Below are positions 15,889 through 24,444 of a stretch of 64,000 nucleotides of DNA, piece after piece. How positions within the stretch are numbered: the first letter of the stretch is position 1; every line of letters begins with the position of its first letter. Source of the DNA: Leucobacter rhizosphaerae (GTDB lineage: Bacteria > Actinomycetota > Actinomycetes > Actinomycetales > Microbacteriaceae); the NCBI RefSeq assembly GCF_022919175.1, contig NZ_CP095043.1:2356001-2420000 (forward strand). The letters are read 5' to 3'. The notes under the pieces were generated by a model. It ran no database searches. It was not told the DNA's origin and saw only the letters and a program-made list of their open reading frames with translations. Made by a program: the position numbers and the translations under genes.

Positions 15889-17454
15889 ATGAGACGAACA
15901 GCCGCCGCAGTAGCCGGCATCGTCGGTGCCGCACTCATCCTGACGGGATGCAGCGGATCGCCCTCGTCGGGAGGGTCGTCGGACGGCACCGTGAAGTTCG
16001 CGCTGTCGAAGGATCCCGGCACCATCGATCCGGTGCTCAACGCGACGCACTCCGGTGAGGAGATCAGCGCGTTCGGCTACGAGTCGCTCCTGACCTTCCC
16101 GACGGGCGCTCCGGCGATCGGATCGCTCGCCGAGAGCTGGACGGAGAGCACCACTGAGGCGAGCTTCGTGCTCAAGGAGGGCATCCTCTGCTCGGATGGC
16201 AGCGAACTCACGGCGAGCGACGTCAAGGGGACGTTCGAGTACGCCGCCGAGGCGGGCTCGCCCTACGTCGGCGTGTACTTCAACCCTGAAGTCGCGATCG
16301 AGGCGGATGACACCGCCCGTACCGTGACCTTCACGAACCCGCAGCCGGACGCGTTCCTCGCCCAGAGCGTCGGCGCGCTCCCGATCATCTGCGCGGCCGG
16401 GCTCGAGGATCCGACGAAGCTCGAGACCGAGCAGATCGGCACCGGCCCCTACGTCATGTCGGACGTCTCGCCAGGGCAGTCCTACACCTTCGAGCTCCGC
16501 GAGGACTACGCCTGGGGCCCGGACGGCGTCACGGCGGAGAACGCGGCGCTGCCGAAGACCGTCGTCGCCTCCGTCGTCGAGAGCGAGGCGACCCGCGCCA
16601 ACATGCTGCAGTCGGGTGAGCTCACGCTCGCCACCGTCGGTGGCACCGAGCGCGATCGTCTCGAGGACGCGAACTTCGCACAGACCCTCGAGGTGCCCAC
16701 CCGACCGGGTCTGCTCTTCTTCAACCAGGCCGAGGGCCGCGTCGGCAACGACCTGGCCGTGCGCCAGGGCATCGCGCAGGCGCTCGACCGCGACGAGATC
16801 GGTGCGGTGTCCTCCGCCGGCCGCGGCGAGCAGCTCGTCACCCTGGTGAGCGACTTCGGTGCCGCATGCACCACGATGGACAGCTCCGCAGCCATCCCCG
16901 CGTTCGACACGGACGCCGCCGAGAAGACGCTCGACGAGGCCGGCTGGGTCGTCGGTGCCGACGGCATCCGCGAGAAGGACGGCAAGAAGCTCAGCGCGCT
17001 GCTGCTGTACCCGGTCAACGAGAGCGCGAGCGTCACCGCGGCGATCGAGCTCATGCAGACCAAGCTCAAGGAGGTCGGCATCGAGGGCACCCCGACGCCG
17101 TCGCCGTCCTACACGGACGTCATCTTCTCGGGCGGCGACTGGGACATGGTGTGGGCCCCGATCGACACCAGCCTCCCGAGCAACTGGGCAGGCATCCTCG
17201 GCGGCGACTTCCCGCCCGAGGGTGGCAACTGGACCTACAACACCAACCAGGAGTACTTCGACCTCGTCGCCGAGGCCAACGCCTTCGCGGGCGAAGAGGG
17301 CTGCGACGCCTGGCAGGCGGCTCAGGACTCGCTCTTCAGTAACCTGGAGGTGCTGCCGGTCTACTCGGCGACCGAGACGCTGTACGGCTCCAACGTGGAG
17401 TTCGGCCTCTCGAAGACCGTGCTGAACCCGACCACCTTCCGAATCGCGGAGTGA
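15889..17454 (+). CDS. ABC transporter substrate-binding lipoprotein, family 5 (peptide/nickel type)
   Basis: 521 residues from ATG 15889, which has AGAGAGG 8 bp before it. The N-terminus MRRTAAAVAGIVGAALILTGC is a lipoprotein signal peptide with the acylated Cys in LTGC, so the protein is tethered outside the membrane. The mature part has SBP_bac_5 features (SKDPGTIDPVLNATHSGEEI, LCSDGSELTASDVKGTFEYA). It captures the substrate for the two downstream transporter genes. Family 5 receptors bind peptides, and also opines, glycosides or metals; the neighbouring S10 and M20 hydrolases favour a peptide or amide. Confidence 0.9.
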   Translation: MRRTAAAVAGIVGAALILTGCSGSPSSGGSSDGTVKFALSKDPGTIDPVLNATHSGEEISAFGYESLLTFPTGAPAIGSLAESWTESTTEASFVLKEGILCSDGSELTASDVKGTFEYAAEAGSPYVGVYFNPEVAIEADDTARTVTFTNPQPDAFLAQSVGALPIICAAGLEDPTKLETEQIGTGPYVMSDVSPGQSYTFELREDYAWGPDGVTAENAALPKTVVASVVESEATRANMLQSGELTLATVGGTERDRLEDANFAQTLEVPTRPGLLFFNQAEGRVGNDLAVRQGIAQALDRDEIGAVSSAGRGEQLVTLVSDFGAACTTMDSSAAIPAFDTDAAEKTLDEAGWVVGADGIREKDGKKLSALLLYPVNESASVTAAIELMQTKLKEVGIEGTPTPSPSYTDVIFSGGDWDMVWAPIDTSLPSNWAGILGGDFPPEGGNWTYNTNQEYFDLVAEANAFAGEEGCDAWQAAQDSLFSNLEVLPVYSATETLYGSNVEFGLSKTVLNPTTFRIAE

Positions 17455-17464
17455 TTCCTTTTCA

Positions 17465-18487
17465 ATGACGACACAACAGCTCTCCGTTCAACCGGATGGC
17501 ACCGTTGCGGCCTCGGGCTCTGCCCGGGGCCGCAACGGCAACCGGTGGATCTCCTTCTTCCTGCGACGCGTCGTACGCATGGTGGTGGCGCTCTTCGTCA
17601 TCGTCACCGCGTCATTCGTCGTGCTGCGCATGGCCGGTGGCGACCCCGTGCGGGCCGCCCTCGGGCCGACCGCGGACGAGTCGGTGATCCAGGCCCGACG
17701 CGACCAACTCGGGTTGAACGATCCGCTGATTGTGCAGTTCTGGAACTACCTCGCCGGGCTCTTCCAGGGTGACCTGGGCGTCTCGTTGATCACCGGTCGG
17801 TCGGTCACGGAGCTCGTCGAGTTCCGTCTGCCGGCCACGCTCCAACTCGCCGGCCTGGCCTTCCTCGTGGTGCTGCTCGTCGCCGTGCCTCTCGGGCTCG
17901 GCATCGCGATCCTCACGCAGGGCGGCCGGAAGCGCGGCACCGAGCTCACCTTCACCGCCGTCACGGGGTTCTTCGCCGCGATCCCCGAATACCTGCTCGC
18001 GGTCGCACTGGTGATCATCTTCTCGGTCACGCTCAAGCTGCTGCCGGTTGCCAACATGGGCGGACCGGAGACGTACATCCTGCCGGTCGTCGCCCTTGCG
18101 CTGGGATCCGCCGCGTCGCTCTCCCGCATCGCCCGCGTCGAGGCCCTCAACGTGCTCTCCGAGGACTACATCCGCACAGCGCGCTCGAAGCGCTTGCCGC
18201 GGTGGATGATCAACTTCCGCCACGCGCTGCCCAACATGCTCACCGCGACCCTCACGCTGGGCGGGTCCCTGCTCGCGACGATGATCGTCGGCAGTGTGCT
18301 GGTGGAGCAGGTCTTCAACTGGCCCGGTCTCGGCACCGCGTTCGTGCAGGCCATCGTCACGAAGGACTACGGCATCGTGCAGGGGCTCGCCATCGTGTAC
18401 GCCGGCGTGATCCTCATCGTCAATCTCATCGTCGACGTGGTGCTGTCGCTCATCGACCGCCGCACAACCCTTCTGGAAACCGCATGA
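17465..18487 (+). CDS. ABC transporter permease, DppB-like
   Basis: 340 residues with about six membrane segments and the DppB pattern: FLRRVVRMVVALFVIVTASFVVLRM near the N-terminus (read by position), DQLGLNDPLIVQFWNYLAGLFQGDLGVSL, and the EAA-loop region RTARSKRLPRWMINFRHALPN. It has an extended N-terminal tail of about 35 residues before the first membrane helix. It starts 10 bp after the receptor gene and overlaps the next gene by ATGA. It forms the membrane channel together with the permease half of the fused protein that follows. Confidence 0.9.
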   Translation: MTTQQLSVQPDGTVAASGSARGRNGNRWISFFLRRVVRMVVALFVIVTASFVVLRMAGGDPVRAALGPTADESVIQARRDQLGLNDPLIVQFWNYLAGLFQGDLGVSLITGRSVTELVEFRLPATLQLAGLAFLVVLLVAVPLGLGIAILTQGGRKRGTELTFTAVTGFFAAIPEYLLAVALVIIFSVTLKLLPVANMGGPETYILPVVALALGSAASLSRIARVEALNVLSEDYIRTARSKRLPRWMINFRHALPNMLTATLTLGGSLLATMIVGSVLVEQVFNWPGLGTAFVQAIVTKDYGIVQGLAIVYAGVILIVNLIVDVVLSLIDRRTTLLETA

Positions 18488-21168
18488 GCGCTCGTCGCAC
18501 CTCCATCCTGCAGTCGCCGATGGCCGTGATCTCCGGCTCGATCGTCGTACTGTACGTCCTGCTCGCGATCTTCGCGCCGATGATCTGGGGCACCGCGGCC
18601 AACACCCCGGATCCGGTCGCCCTCCTGCAGCCGCCGAGCCCCGAGCACCTGCTCGGCACCGACAGCCTCGGCCGAGATCTGCTGCTCCGCACGCTCGTCG
18701 CGACCCGTACCTCGCTCGGCATGGCCCTGCTGGCCACGCTCCTCGGCGCCACCGCCGGCCTGCTCCTCGGTGCGCTCCCCGCCGTCCTCGGCCAGCGGGC
18801 GCAGCGCGCCTTCAGCGCGGTCATCAACACCTGGCTCGCCTTCCCGGTGCTGCTCGTCGCGATGCTGACGGTGATCCTGCTCGGTGCCGGCCCGTCGACC
18901 TCGATCATCGCGCTCGCGCTCACCATGACCCCGTCGTTCGCCCGTCTCGCGCAGACCCTGTCGTCGCGCGTGGGCGGCTCCGAATACCTCGCGGCGGCGA
19001 AGATCCTGGGGGTCTCCAAGCAGCGGCAGTTCCTGCGCTACATCCTGCCGAACATCGCGGAGCCGATCATCGTGAACGTCACGATCTCCATCGGCGGCGG
19101 CCTGCTCGCGCTCTCGAGCCTGAGCTTCCTCGGGGTCGGGATCCAGCCGCCCGAGTACGACTGGGGCCGCATGCTGAGCGAGGGCTTCGCCCAGGTCTAC
19201 AGTCAGCCGTCGGCCGTGGTCGGACCGGGCGTCATGGTCGTGCTCGCGGGTCTGTCCTTCGGCATGCTCGGCGAGGCGATCGCCTCGCACATGCGCCATC
19301 AGGGCCGTGGTCGCCTGCTCTCCGCGAAGAAGCTCGGCCCTGCGCCGCGCGCGGACGACACCTCGGCGGCGACCACGCCGGCCGAGGTCGCCGCGGCCGT
19401 CGCCTCGGTGGCGCCGCGGACCCCCAGTGTGCCGCCGCTGCTGGAGGTGCGCGGGCTGTCCGTGTCCTTCCCCGGTGAGGACGGCTGGATCCGGCCGGTG
19501 CGCGACGTGTCCTTCAGCATCGCCCCGGGGGAGATCGTCGGCGTCGTCGGCGAGTCCGGGAGCGGCAAGAGCGTCACGATGATGTCGGTCGCGCAGCTCG
19601 CCCCGGCCAATGCGGCCGTCACGGCGACGTCGCTCCGCTTCAACGGTCAGGAGCTCTCGGGCCTCGACCCGGAAGCGGCCGGCCGCGCGCTCGGCACACA
19701 GATCGGCGTGGTGTTCCAGGACTCGCTCACGGCACTGAACCCGGCGCTCCGCGTCGGAACGCAGCTCGCCGAGGTGCCGCGGGTGCACCAGCACGCGAGC
19801 CGCGCCGACGCCCACCGGCAGGCGGTGGCGGCCCTCGACGAGGTGCGCATCCCCGACGCCGAGCGGCGATCGCACCAGTTCCCCCACGAGTTCTCGGGCG
19901 GGATGCGCCAGCGCGCCCTCATCGCGATGGCGCAGATCGGAAACCCGTCGCTGATCATCGCGGACGAGCCCACGACGGCGCTCGACGTGACCGTGCAGCA
20001 GCGCGTGCTCGCCCTGCTGCGGCAGAAGTGCGAGGACACGGGCGCCGCGGCGATCGTGGTGTCGCACGACATCGCGGTGCTCGCCGAGCTCTGCCAGCGC
20101 ATCCTCGTGATGTACAACGGCAGCATCGTCGAGGACGTGGACGTGCGCGATCTGCCGCACCCCGAGCGCCTCAAGCACCCGTACTCGCGGGCGCTCGTGG
20201 AGTGCATGCCCGATCTCACCACCGACCGCTCCCTGCCGCTGGCGACGATCCCCGAGGATCCGCAGTACCTGGAGGAGCCGGGCGAGCACCCCGTGTGGGA
20301 GCGAAAGTCCACGCGCCTGCTCAGTGTCGTGGAGCCCGATCCCGCACAGTCGCGCGATGCGGTGCCGGCCGACCTCATCGTCGACGACCTCGTCGTGACC
20401 TTCGGCAGCGGATCCCGCGCTTTCAACGCGGTCGACGGGGTGTCCTTCGCGGTCGCCCAGGGGTCCGTCATGGGGCTCGTGGGCGAGTCGGGATCGGGCA
20501 AGTCGACGGTCGCGCGCACCATCGCCGGGCTGCAGAGCGCGAACGGCGGGCGGGTGTCGCTCGGCGGCGACGACCTGCTGCGCATGTCCGGGGTGGACCG
20601 GCTCGCGCGCGCTCGCGACGTGCAGATGATCTTCCAGGATCCCTACTCCTCGCTCAACCCGCGGATGAACGTGCGGGACGTGCTCGACGAGGTGCTCATC
20701 ACGCACGGCATGACGAGCTCGCGGGAGCGCAAGGAGCAGATCTCCGAGCTGCTCGATCTGGTGCGGCTGCGCGCGAACACCGCGGAACTGTACCCCGGTC
20801 AGATGTCGGGCGGCATGCGGCAGCGCGTGGCGATCGCCCGGTGCCTCGCGACCCGGCCCAAGCTCATCGTGGCGGACGAGATCACGTCGGCGCTCGACGC
20901 CTCGGTGCAGGGTGCCGTGCTCAACCTGATCCGCGACCTGCAGCGCGAGCTGAACCTGTCGATGCTCTTCATCACGCACAATCTCGCGGCGGTGCGCTAC
21001 ATCGCCGACCGGACCGCGGTGATGCAGCGCGGGCGGATCGTGGAGATCGCCGACCCGGATCAGCTCGTGCAGGATCCGCAGCACCCGTACACCCAGACGC
21101 TGGTGAACGCGATCCCGAGGATCGAGAACGCCGGCACCGACGCCCTGCTGAGGAGCCTCCGCACATGA
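18484..21168 (+). CDS. Fused ABC transporter: DppC-like permease + DppD-like ATPase + DppF-like ATPase
   Basis: One 894-residue chain holds three normally separate subunits. Residues about 1-290 are a DppC-type permease (HLLGTDSLGRDLLLR, SLSFLGVGIQPPEYDWGRML). After a linker rich in Ala and Pro, residues about 315-580 are a first ATPase (Walker A GESGSGKS at 356-363, signature FSGGMRQR, Walker B IIADEPTTALD). Residues about 630-894 are a second ATPase (Walker A at 667-674, signature MSGGMRQR, Walker B IVADEITSALD). The frame is continuous and the start overlaps the dppB stop, so this looks like a true fusion. It makes a full importer with only two membrane/energy polypeptides. Confidence 0.9.
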   Translation: MSARRTSILQSPMAVISGSIVVLYVLLAIFAPMIWGTAANTPDPVALLQPPSPEHLLGTDSLGRDLLLRTLVATRTSLGMALLATLLGATAGLLLGALPAVLGQRAQRAFSAVINTWLAFPVLLVAMLTVILLGAGPSTSIIALALTMTPSFARLAQTLSSRVGGSEYLAAAKILGVSKQRQFLRYILPNIAEPIIVNVTISIGGGLLALSSLSFLGVGIQPPEYDWGRMLSEGFAQVYSQPSAVVGPGVMVVLAGLSFGMLGEAIASHMRHQGRGRLLSAKKLGPAPRADDTSAATTPAEVAAAVASVAPRTPSVPPLLEVRGLSVSFPGEDGWIRPVRDVSFSIAPGEIVGVVGESGSGKSVTMMSVAQLAPANAAVTATSLRFNGQELSGLDPEAAGRALGTQIGVVFQDSLTALNPALRVGTQLAEVPRVHQHASRADAHRQAVAALDEVRIPDAERRSHQFPHEFSGGMRQRALIAMAQIGNPSLIIADEPTTALDVTVQQRVLALLRQKCEDTGAAAIVVSHDIAVLAELCQRILVMYNGSIVEDVDVRDLPHPERLKHPYSRALVECMPDLTTDRSLPLATIPEDPQYLEEPGEHPVWERKSTRLLSVVEPDPAQSRDAVPADLIVDDLVVTFGSGSRAFNAVDGVSFAVAQGSVMGLVGESGSGKSTVARTIAGLQSANGGRVSLGGDDLLRMSGVDRLARARDVQMIFQDPYSSLNPRMNVRDVLDEVLITHGMTSSRERKEQISELLDLVRLRANTAELYPGQMSGGMRQRVAIARCLATRPKLIVADEITSALDASVQGAVLNLIRDLQRELNLSMLFITHNLAAVRYIADRTAVMQRGRIVEIADPDQLVQDPQHPYTQTLVNAIPRIENAGTDALLRSLRT

Positions 21169-22421
21169 CCGATCCGGCCCCCACGAGCGGCGCCCCGGTG
21201 GCCGGTCGCACCACCGACCGCACGGCCGATGCGCTGCCGTCCACGCTGCGGAGCGACGCGCAGGGGCTGCTGCCCGACCTGGTGCGGCTGCGTCGTGAGA
21301 TCCATCGGGATCCCGAGCTCGGCATGCACCTGCCGCGCACGCAGCAGCGGGTGCTCGAGGCGCTCGAGGGCACCGGCATCGAACTGCGGACGGGCGACGC
21401 GTTGAGCTCAGTCATCGGTGTGGTGCGGGGCGCGCATCCCGGGCCGGTCACGCTGCTGCGGGGCGACATGGACGCGTTGCCGATGCGCGAGCGCACCGGG
21501 CTGGACTTCGCGGCCGACGGAGAAGCCATGCACGCGTGCGGCCACGACCTGCACGTCGCGGGACTCGTGGGCGCGGGCCGGCTGCTCGCGCAGCACCGGG
21601 ATCAGCTCCACGGCGATGTCGTGCTGATGTTCCAGCCGGGTGAGGAAGTGGGCGACGGGGCGCAGGCGATGCTCGCGGAAGGGGTGGTCGCCGCGGCCGG
21701 TCGCCCGGCCGACGCCGCCTTCGCGATCCATGTCGTGCCCGGCGAGTACGGCTACGTCTCGACCCGGCCCGGCACCATCATGGCCGGCTCCTTCGAGTTC
21801 TCGGTGCGCATCCACGGCCGCGGCGGGCACGCCTCGGCGCCGCACCTCACGATCGATCCGATCCCCGTCGCCGCGCAGCTGGTCACCGCACTGCAGAGTT
21901 TCGTCACGCGGCGGGTGAGCGTGTTCGACCCCGTGGTGCTGTCGGTCACGCAGCTGCAGGCCGGAGGCGTCGCGCGCAACGTGGTGCCCGACACGGCGGA
22001 GATCGCGGGATCGATCCGAGTGCTCTCCCGGGAAACGCAGGAGCTGGTGGAGACGGTATTGCCCGGGCTGATCCGCGACGTGTGCGCTGCCGGCGGATGC
22101 ACGGCCACGGTCGAGCTCGCGCTGCTGTGCCCCACCACCGTGAACGATCCTGCGGAGACCGAGCACGCGCGCGCCGCACTGGGCGCGCTGCTCGGTGAAG
22201 ACCGGGTCTGGGAATCGCCGGCGCCCGTGATGGGGTCGGAGGACTTCTCGTACGTGCTGCAGGAGGTGCCGGGCACGCTCCTCTTCCTGCGGGCGACGCC
22301 GCCGGAGGTCGACCTCGAGGCGGCGGCCCCGAACCACTCGCCCGAGGTCGTGTTCGACGATCGGGTACTCGCGGATCAGGCTGCGGCGCTCGCGGCGCTC
22401 GCGCTCGCGCCCCGGGTGTAG
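21165..22421 (+). CDS. M20 family amidohydrolase (IAA-amino acid/hippurate hydrolase-like)
   Basis: 418 residues. Metal-site motifs of the M20D/HipO group are visible: HACGHDLHVAG (His127, Asp128), QPGEEVGDGA (Glu160/161), HIHGRGGHAS-like RIHGRGGHASAPH in the lid domain, and the late NHSPEV (His391). The first 35 residues are an unusual extension before the family start. These enzymes remove the acyl group from N-acyl amino acids or split amino acid conjugates. It is the last gene of the importer operon, overlapping the fusion gene by ATGA, so it probably processes the imported compound. The second 79-bp repeat follows. Confidence 0.87.
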   Translation: MTDPAPTSGAPVAGRTTDRTADALPSTLRSDAQGLLPDLVRLRREIHRDPELGMHLPRTQQRVLEALEGTGIELRTGDALSSVIGVVRGAHPGPVTLLRGDMDALPMRERTGLDFAADGEAMHACGHDLHVAGLVGAGRLLAQHRDQLHGDVVLMFQPGEEVGDGAQAMLAEGVVAAAGRPADAAFAIHVVPGEYGYVSTRPGTIMAGSFEFSVRIHGRGGHASAPHLTIDPIPVAAQLVTALQSFVTRRVSVFDPVVLSVTQLQAGGVARNVVPDTAEIAGSIRVLSRETQELVETVLPGLIRDVCAAGGCTATVELALLCPTTVNDPAETEHARAALGALLGEDRVWESPAPVMGSEDFSYVLQEVPGTLLFLRATPPEVDLEAAAPNHSPEVVFDDRVLADQAAALAALALAPRV

Positions 22422-22503
22422 GTCCTCGGTCCGGCCCGGGCCGGGCTGCGCCCGCGGCGCCCGGCGCTGAGGTTCCGGATCGGCGCCCACCTCGCTCGGC
22501 GTC

Positions 22504-22582
22504 GACCTGCCACCCTTCAGCCGAGCTGCCACCGTCCATGCGCCGAAATGGTGGCATTTCGACGACTCGGTGGCAGCTCGGC
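22504..22582 (+). repeat. 79-bp palindromic repeat, copy 2 (right edge of catabolic island)
   Basis: Same orientation as the copy at 2372-2450; 70 of 79 positions match by hand alignment without gaps. Here the intact stem is the outer one: GAGCTGCCACC (22523-22533) with GGTGGCAGCTC (22569-22579); the inner right arm is changed to GGTGGCATTTC. It lies between the convergent M20 (+) and GntR (-) genes and may also terminate transcription. Confidence 0.85.
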
Positions 22583-22612
22583 AAGATTGGGAGAGCCCGG
22601 ATCCCGCCCCGC

Positions 22613-23317
22613 TCAGGCGATCGAGCGCGAGTACTCTTCGAGGTTGCCCTCGCGGAACAGCCGCACGGCGCGCGACGCCTCGTTGATGTGCTCCACCGTG
22701 AGTCGCACCGCTTCATCCGCGTCCCGGCGGGCGAGCGCACTGACGATCTCCTGCAGCTCCGCCAGTGACTGCTGCCCGCGTCCGGGAACGGCGAGGGAGT
22801 TGGACTGCGCGAGCGTGATGCGCTGGCGCAGCCCATGGAGCAAGCGCTGCAGCTCACCGTTGCCGGCACCTGCGAAGAGCACGTCGTAGAAGTCGGCCTT
22901 GATTGCGATCATGTCTGCGGGCTGGTCGACGACCTCGGCGAGCTCCACCAGGGTGTTCTGCAGTGCGCGGACGAGCTTGTCCGATGCGCGCTCGACGAAC
23001 AGGCGAGCCGCGAGCCCTTCGAGCTGCGCCCGGATCTCGTAGATCTCCTGCGCCTCGGTGGCGGTGAGCCCGGCGACGATCGTGCCCTTGCCCTGGATCG
23101 AGCGCACGAGCCCCTCGGACTCGAGCTGCCGGAGCGCCTCTCGCACCGTCGCCCGTGAAGCGGTAGTGGCCTCGCAGATCTCCCGCTCGACGAGCGGAGT
23201 CCCCGGAGCCAGTGCCAAATGGAAGATCGCCTCGCGGAGATATTCCGCGACCTGATCGCGAAGGAGCGCGGGGCTGCGTTGGATGGAGCTCTCGGGGAGG
23301 GCGAAGGAGGGGGGCAT
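22613..23317 (-). CDS. GntR-family (FadR/FCD type) transcriptional regulator
   Basis: 234 residues. The winged helix (LAPGTPLVEREICEATTASRATVREALRQLESEGLV, by position) is followed by an FCD domain (YEIRAQLEGLAARLFVE, DFYDVLFAGAGNGEL). It is divergent from the catabolic operon that begins at 23420, and a perfect 8-bp inverted repeat with a promoter lies between them, so it most likely represses that operon and perhaps itself. The ligand is probably an organic acid intermediate of the pathway. It is unrelated in detail to the GntR protein at 8371. Confidence 0.86.
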   Translation of the reverse strand: MPPSFALPESSIQRSPALLRDQVAEYLREAIFHLALAPGTPLVEREICEATTASRATVREALRQLESEGLVRSIQGKGTIVAGLTATEAQEIYEIRAQLEGLAARLFVERASDKLVRALQNTLVELAEVVDQPADMIAIKADFYDVLFAGAGNGELQRLLHGLRQRITLAQSNSLAVPGRGQQSLAELQEIVSALARRDADEAVRLTVEHINEASRAVRLFREGNLEEYSRSIA

Positions 23318-23342
23318 GCAGATAGTGTAGCCCCAAACGTTA

Positions 23343-23386
23343 GACCTGTCAGACAGTTGACAGGTCAGTCAGCAGACTTGTAGGTT
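23343..23386 (+). promoter_or_regulatory. Promoter overlapped by GntR-type operator
   Basis: GACCTGTC-N8-GACAGGTC (23343-23366) is a perfect 8-bp-arm inverted repeat. Its right arm overlaps a consensus -35 box, TTGACA (23357-23362); TAGGTT (23381-23386) follows after 18 bp as the -10. The layout predicts repression of the operon starting at 23420 by the divergent GntR protein. Confidence 0.68.
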
Positions 23387-23419
23387 GTGATCACGCAATC
23401 GCAACGAAGGGATTCCGCA

Positions 23420-24442
23420 GTGGAAGCAATGCCCGCAGGATCGATCGGTCTCGCCAGCAACGGCACGATCGATGACATCAGCCATTACCGTCAGGTGCTC
23501 GGCTCGTTCATGACCGGCGTCACGATCATCACCACGATCGACGCCGACGGGCGCCCTCGAGGCATCACCGCGAACTCGTTCACGTCGGTCTCCCTCGACC
23601 CGCCGCTCGTGCTCTTCTGCGTCGACTACCGCGCGGCGAGCTACGAGACGTTCCAGCAGGCCTCGGGGTTCGCCATCCACGTGCTGAGCTCGGAGCAGCA
23701 GGATCTCGCACGCACCTTCGCCTCGAAGTCGGAGACGAAGTTCGAGCACCTCGACACCGACACCGGGGTGAGCGGGGCGCCGATCCTGCGCGATGTGCAC
23801 GGCTGGCTGGACTGCGAGCTCAGCGAGGTCGTTATCGCGGGTGATCACGCGATCATCATCGGCGAGGTCAAGCGGTACAGTGCCGCTCCCGCGCGGCCGC
23901 TCGGCTTCTACCAGGGCCGGTTCTTCGGATTCAACACCGATCAGGAGATCAGCGCGACCGTGCCGCAATCAGCGAAGATCACGGTGGGCTGGATGATGCA
24001 GAGCCAGGACGGCAACGTGATCGCCGCCCCCGCAGCCGACGGCGGATTGGCGCTCCCGCAGAGCACGCTGAGCGCGAGCCGGATCCACGCCGCCGCGCTC
24101 ACCGAAGAGGCCACCGAGCGCTTCGGTCTACCCACCAGCACCGAATTCCTCTACTCGGTCTACGAAGGCCACGGCGATCAACTGACCCTCGTGTACCGCG
24201 GGCAGGTTTTCGCGGACTCGGAGGACCTGCGTGCGGCGGGCTATCTGGCGCTGCCACCCGGGGAGGTCGACCCGACGAAATTCCACGGCCCGGGCGAGGA
24301 AGCGGTCGTCGATCGGTATCTCGAGGAGCTGGCGAACGCGCGCTTCGGGCTCTACGCGGGGTCGCTGGCCGAGGGATCGATCGCGCACATCCAGGACATC
24401 ACGTCCGATCACCGACCCAGCCGAGCGAAAGAGAGCGTCTGA
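23420..24442 (+). CDS. Flavin reductase with C-terminal degenerate Nudix-like domain
   Basis: 340 residues from GTG 23420, with GAAGGGA at 23406-23412; GTG 23387 (no site) and ATG 23429 are alternatives. Residues about 15-170 are the flavin reductase barrel (YRQVLGSFMTGVTIITTI, GITANSFTSVSLDPPLVLFCVD, HGWLDCELSEVVIAGDH). About 150 further residues follow, roughly twice the family's usual length. This tail (GWMMQSQDGNVIAAPA, ALTEEATERFGL) looks like a Nudix fold in which the box REUxEExGU is only partly kept. The reductase should feed reduced flavin to the LLM monooxygenase at 26028. Function of the tail is unknown. Confidence 0.82.
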   Translation: MEAMPAGSIGLASNGTIDDISHYRQVLGSFMTGVTIITTIDADGRPRGITANSFTSVSLDPPLVLFCVDYRAASYETFQQASGFAIHVLSSEQQDLARTFASKSETKFEHLDTDTGVSGAPILRDVHGWLDCELSEVVIAGDHAIIIGEVKRYSAAPARPLGFYQGRFFGFNTDQEISATVPQSAKITVGWMMQSQDGNVIAAPAADGGLALPQSTLSASRIHAAALTEEATERFGLPTSTEFLYSVYEGHGDQLTLVYRGQVFADSEDLRAAGYLALPPGEVDPTKFHGPGEEAVVDRYLEELANARFGLYAGSLAEGSIAHIQDITSDHRPSRAKESV

Positions 24443-24444
24443 AC

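Noticed and set aside
18367..21084. A 905-codon open frame on the minus strand opposite the fused ABC transporter gene.
   Set aside because: Its product is low-complexity (Arg, His, Glu, Asp-rich) and matches no domain. It mirrors a clear coding frame on the + strand; long antisense frames are expected at about 70% GC.
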